From assembly GCA_903920485.1 (NCBI GenBank), contig CAIXMG010000048.1:1-12089 (forward strand): a stretch of DNA of 12,089 nt, in the 5' to 3' direction. Source of the stretch: an uncultured bacterium. GTDB lineage: Bacteria; Patescibacteriota; Minisyncoccia; Phycocordibacterales; UBA1006. Both the position numbers and the translations under genes were made by a program. Positions 11,412-12,089 of this stretch are shown here, one piece after another. Every line of letters starts with the position of its first letter. The first letter of the stretch is position 1. The notes below the pieces were generated by a model. It was not told the origin of the DNA, made no database searches, and was given only the letters and a program-made list of their open reading frames with translations.

Positions 11412-12089
11412 ATGGCTGAAAAATACATTCTGAACGCCGGAACGACCGACCCGAACAAGATCCTCCCGATCAAGTACGGATGGGCGCGAAAGCACTACAA
11501 GGACGGCGTAAACAACAACTGGGTTCCCGACGAGGTGAACATGCAGAAGGACTTCGAGACGTGGAAGGCCAAGGGTGGCCTGACCGACGACGAGCGCCGC
11601 CTGATCATGTGGAACATGGGATTCTTCTCGACGGCCGAATCGCTGACGGCGAACAACATCGTCCTGAACGTGTACAAGCACGTGACCAACCCTGAATGCC
11701 GGCAGTACCTGCTCCGTCAGGCCTACGAGGAAGCAATTCATACGGATACGTTCATCTACTGCTGCGATTCGCTGGGACTTGATCCCGAATCCGTCTACAA
11801 CGCCTATAACGAGATCCCGTCGATCCACGACAAGGACGAGTTCGTCGTCGACATGACGAAGTCCATCATGGATCCCGGCTTCAAAACCGACACGACCGAA
11901 AACAAGCAGAAATTCGTGCATGACCTGATTGGCTACTACGTGATCATGGAAGGTATCTTCTTCTATGCTGGGTTTGTCATGATGCTGTCGTTTCAGCGGC
12001 AGAACAAGATGGTTGGCATCGGTGAGCAGTTCCAGTTCATCCTGCGCGACGAGTCGGTGCACCTGGCGTTCGGCGCGGACCTGATCATG
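11412..12089 (+). CDS. nrdB: Ribonucleotide reductase small (beta) subunit, subclass Ic-like (3' partial)
   Basis: The first 226 residues of an R2 protein, cut by the window end. R2 houses a two-metal site that starts the radical used by NrdA. The ligands are all visible with family spacing: E76 (STAES, at the place of Asp84 of E. coli R2), E107 and H110 (EEAIHTDTF), E180 (VIMEG), E214 and H217 (RDESVH). The position of the E. coli radical Tyr122, four residues after H110, is Phe114. Glu at the first ligand plus Phe at the radical site is the signature of subclass Ic, known from Chlamydia, where a Mn(IV)/Fe(III) centre replaces the tyrosyl radical. No ligand is lost as in the metal-free class Ie. 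The ATG at 11412 has no Shine-Dalgarno sequence; only a weak -10-like TATCAC (11397-11402) is seen, so read-through from upstream may matter. Confidence 0.93.
   Translation, partial: MAEKYILNAGTTDPNKILPIKYGWARKHYKDGVNNNWVPDEVNMQKDFETWKAKGGLTDDERRLIMWNMGFFSTAESLTANNIVLNVYKHVTNPECRQYLLRQAYEEAIHTDTFIYCCDSLGLDPESVYNAYNEIPSIHDKDEFVVDMTKSIMDPGFKTDTTENKQKFVHDLIGYYVIMEGIFFYAGFVMMLSFQRQNKMVGIGEQFQFILRDESVHLAFGADLIM

Noticed and set aside
11340..12062. A 240-codon open frame on the minus strand opposite nrdB
   Set aside because: It is a codon-bias shadow of nrdB, whose frame has every R2 ligand; the reverse translation is His/Val/Asp-rich, without family resemblance or a promoter.

Overview
The window looks like a stretch of chromosome from a bacterium of the Candidate Phyla Radiation (Patescibacteria). 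This is inferred from several things together: small, tightly packed genes; many start codons with no visible Shine-Dalgarno sequence and a -10 box 6-8 nt upstream of the ATG; short AT-flanked hairpin terminators; a NUDIX enzyme with a long insertion in its Nudix box; and CCTCTCC/GGAGAGG palindromic repeats in the gaps. It is an inference, not a marker-gene placement. TGA acts as a stop in one gene and is followed directly by a terminator, so the recoded (UGA = Gly) lineages are unlikely.

Left part (1-2470): the C-terminus of a membrane protein with a carboxypeptidase-regulatory-like domain, a palindromic repeat, a NUDIX hydrolase, nucleoside diphosphate kinase (ndk), and then a gene-free stretch holding a structured RNA with its own promoter and terminator. 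The RNA folds as a long closing stem, a roughly 25+25 nt bubble and a GC-rich apical hairpin, which resembles 6S RNA. A basic hypothetical gene converges on it.

Middle (2470-7460): a small membrane protein (VanZ/YjdF-like) followed 3 nt later by a beta-CASP metallo-beta-lactamase-fold ribonuclease, a small coiled-coil protein and a LOG/SLOG-type protein. The translation operon infC-rpmI-rplT lies on the minus strand, and truB diverges from infC through promoters whose -35 boxes overlap. TruB carries a 147-bp palindromic element inserted in frame, adding about 49 codons.

Right part (7460-12089): a class I ribonucleotide reductase locus. nrdA encodes the large subunit with two ATP-cone-like domains at its N-terminus. 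A nucleoside 2-deoxyribosyltransferase-like gene follows, then a DUF559 (Vsr-like) nuclease gene bracketed by palindromic repeats, and finally nrdB, cut by the window end. NrdB has Phe where the radical Tyr should be and Glu at the first metal-ligand position, the signature of subclass Ic (Mn/Fe) enzymes. With ndk and the deoxyribosyltransferase-like gene, several genes here act on nucleotides.

The strongest candidates for something undescribed are the multi-arm palindromic elements with conserved pairing but variable hairpin sequences, one of them inside truB, and the DUF559 nuclease unit framed by matching inverted ends.
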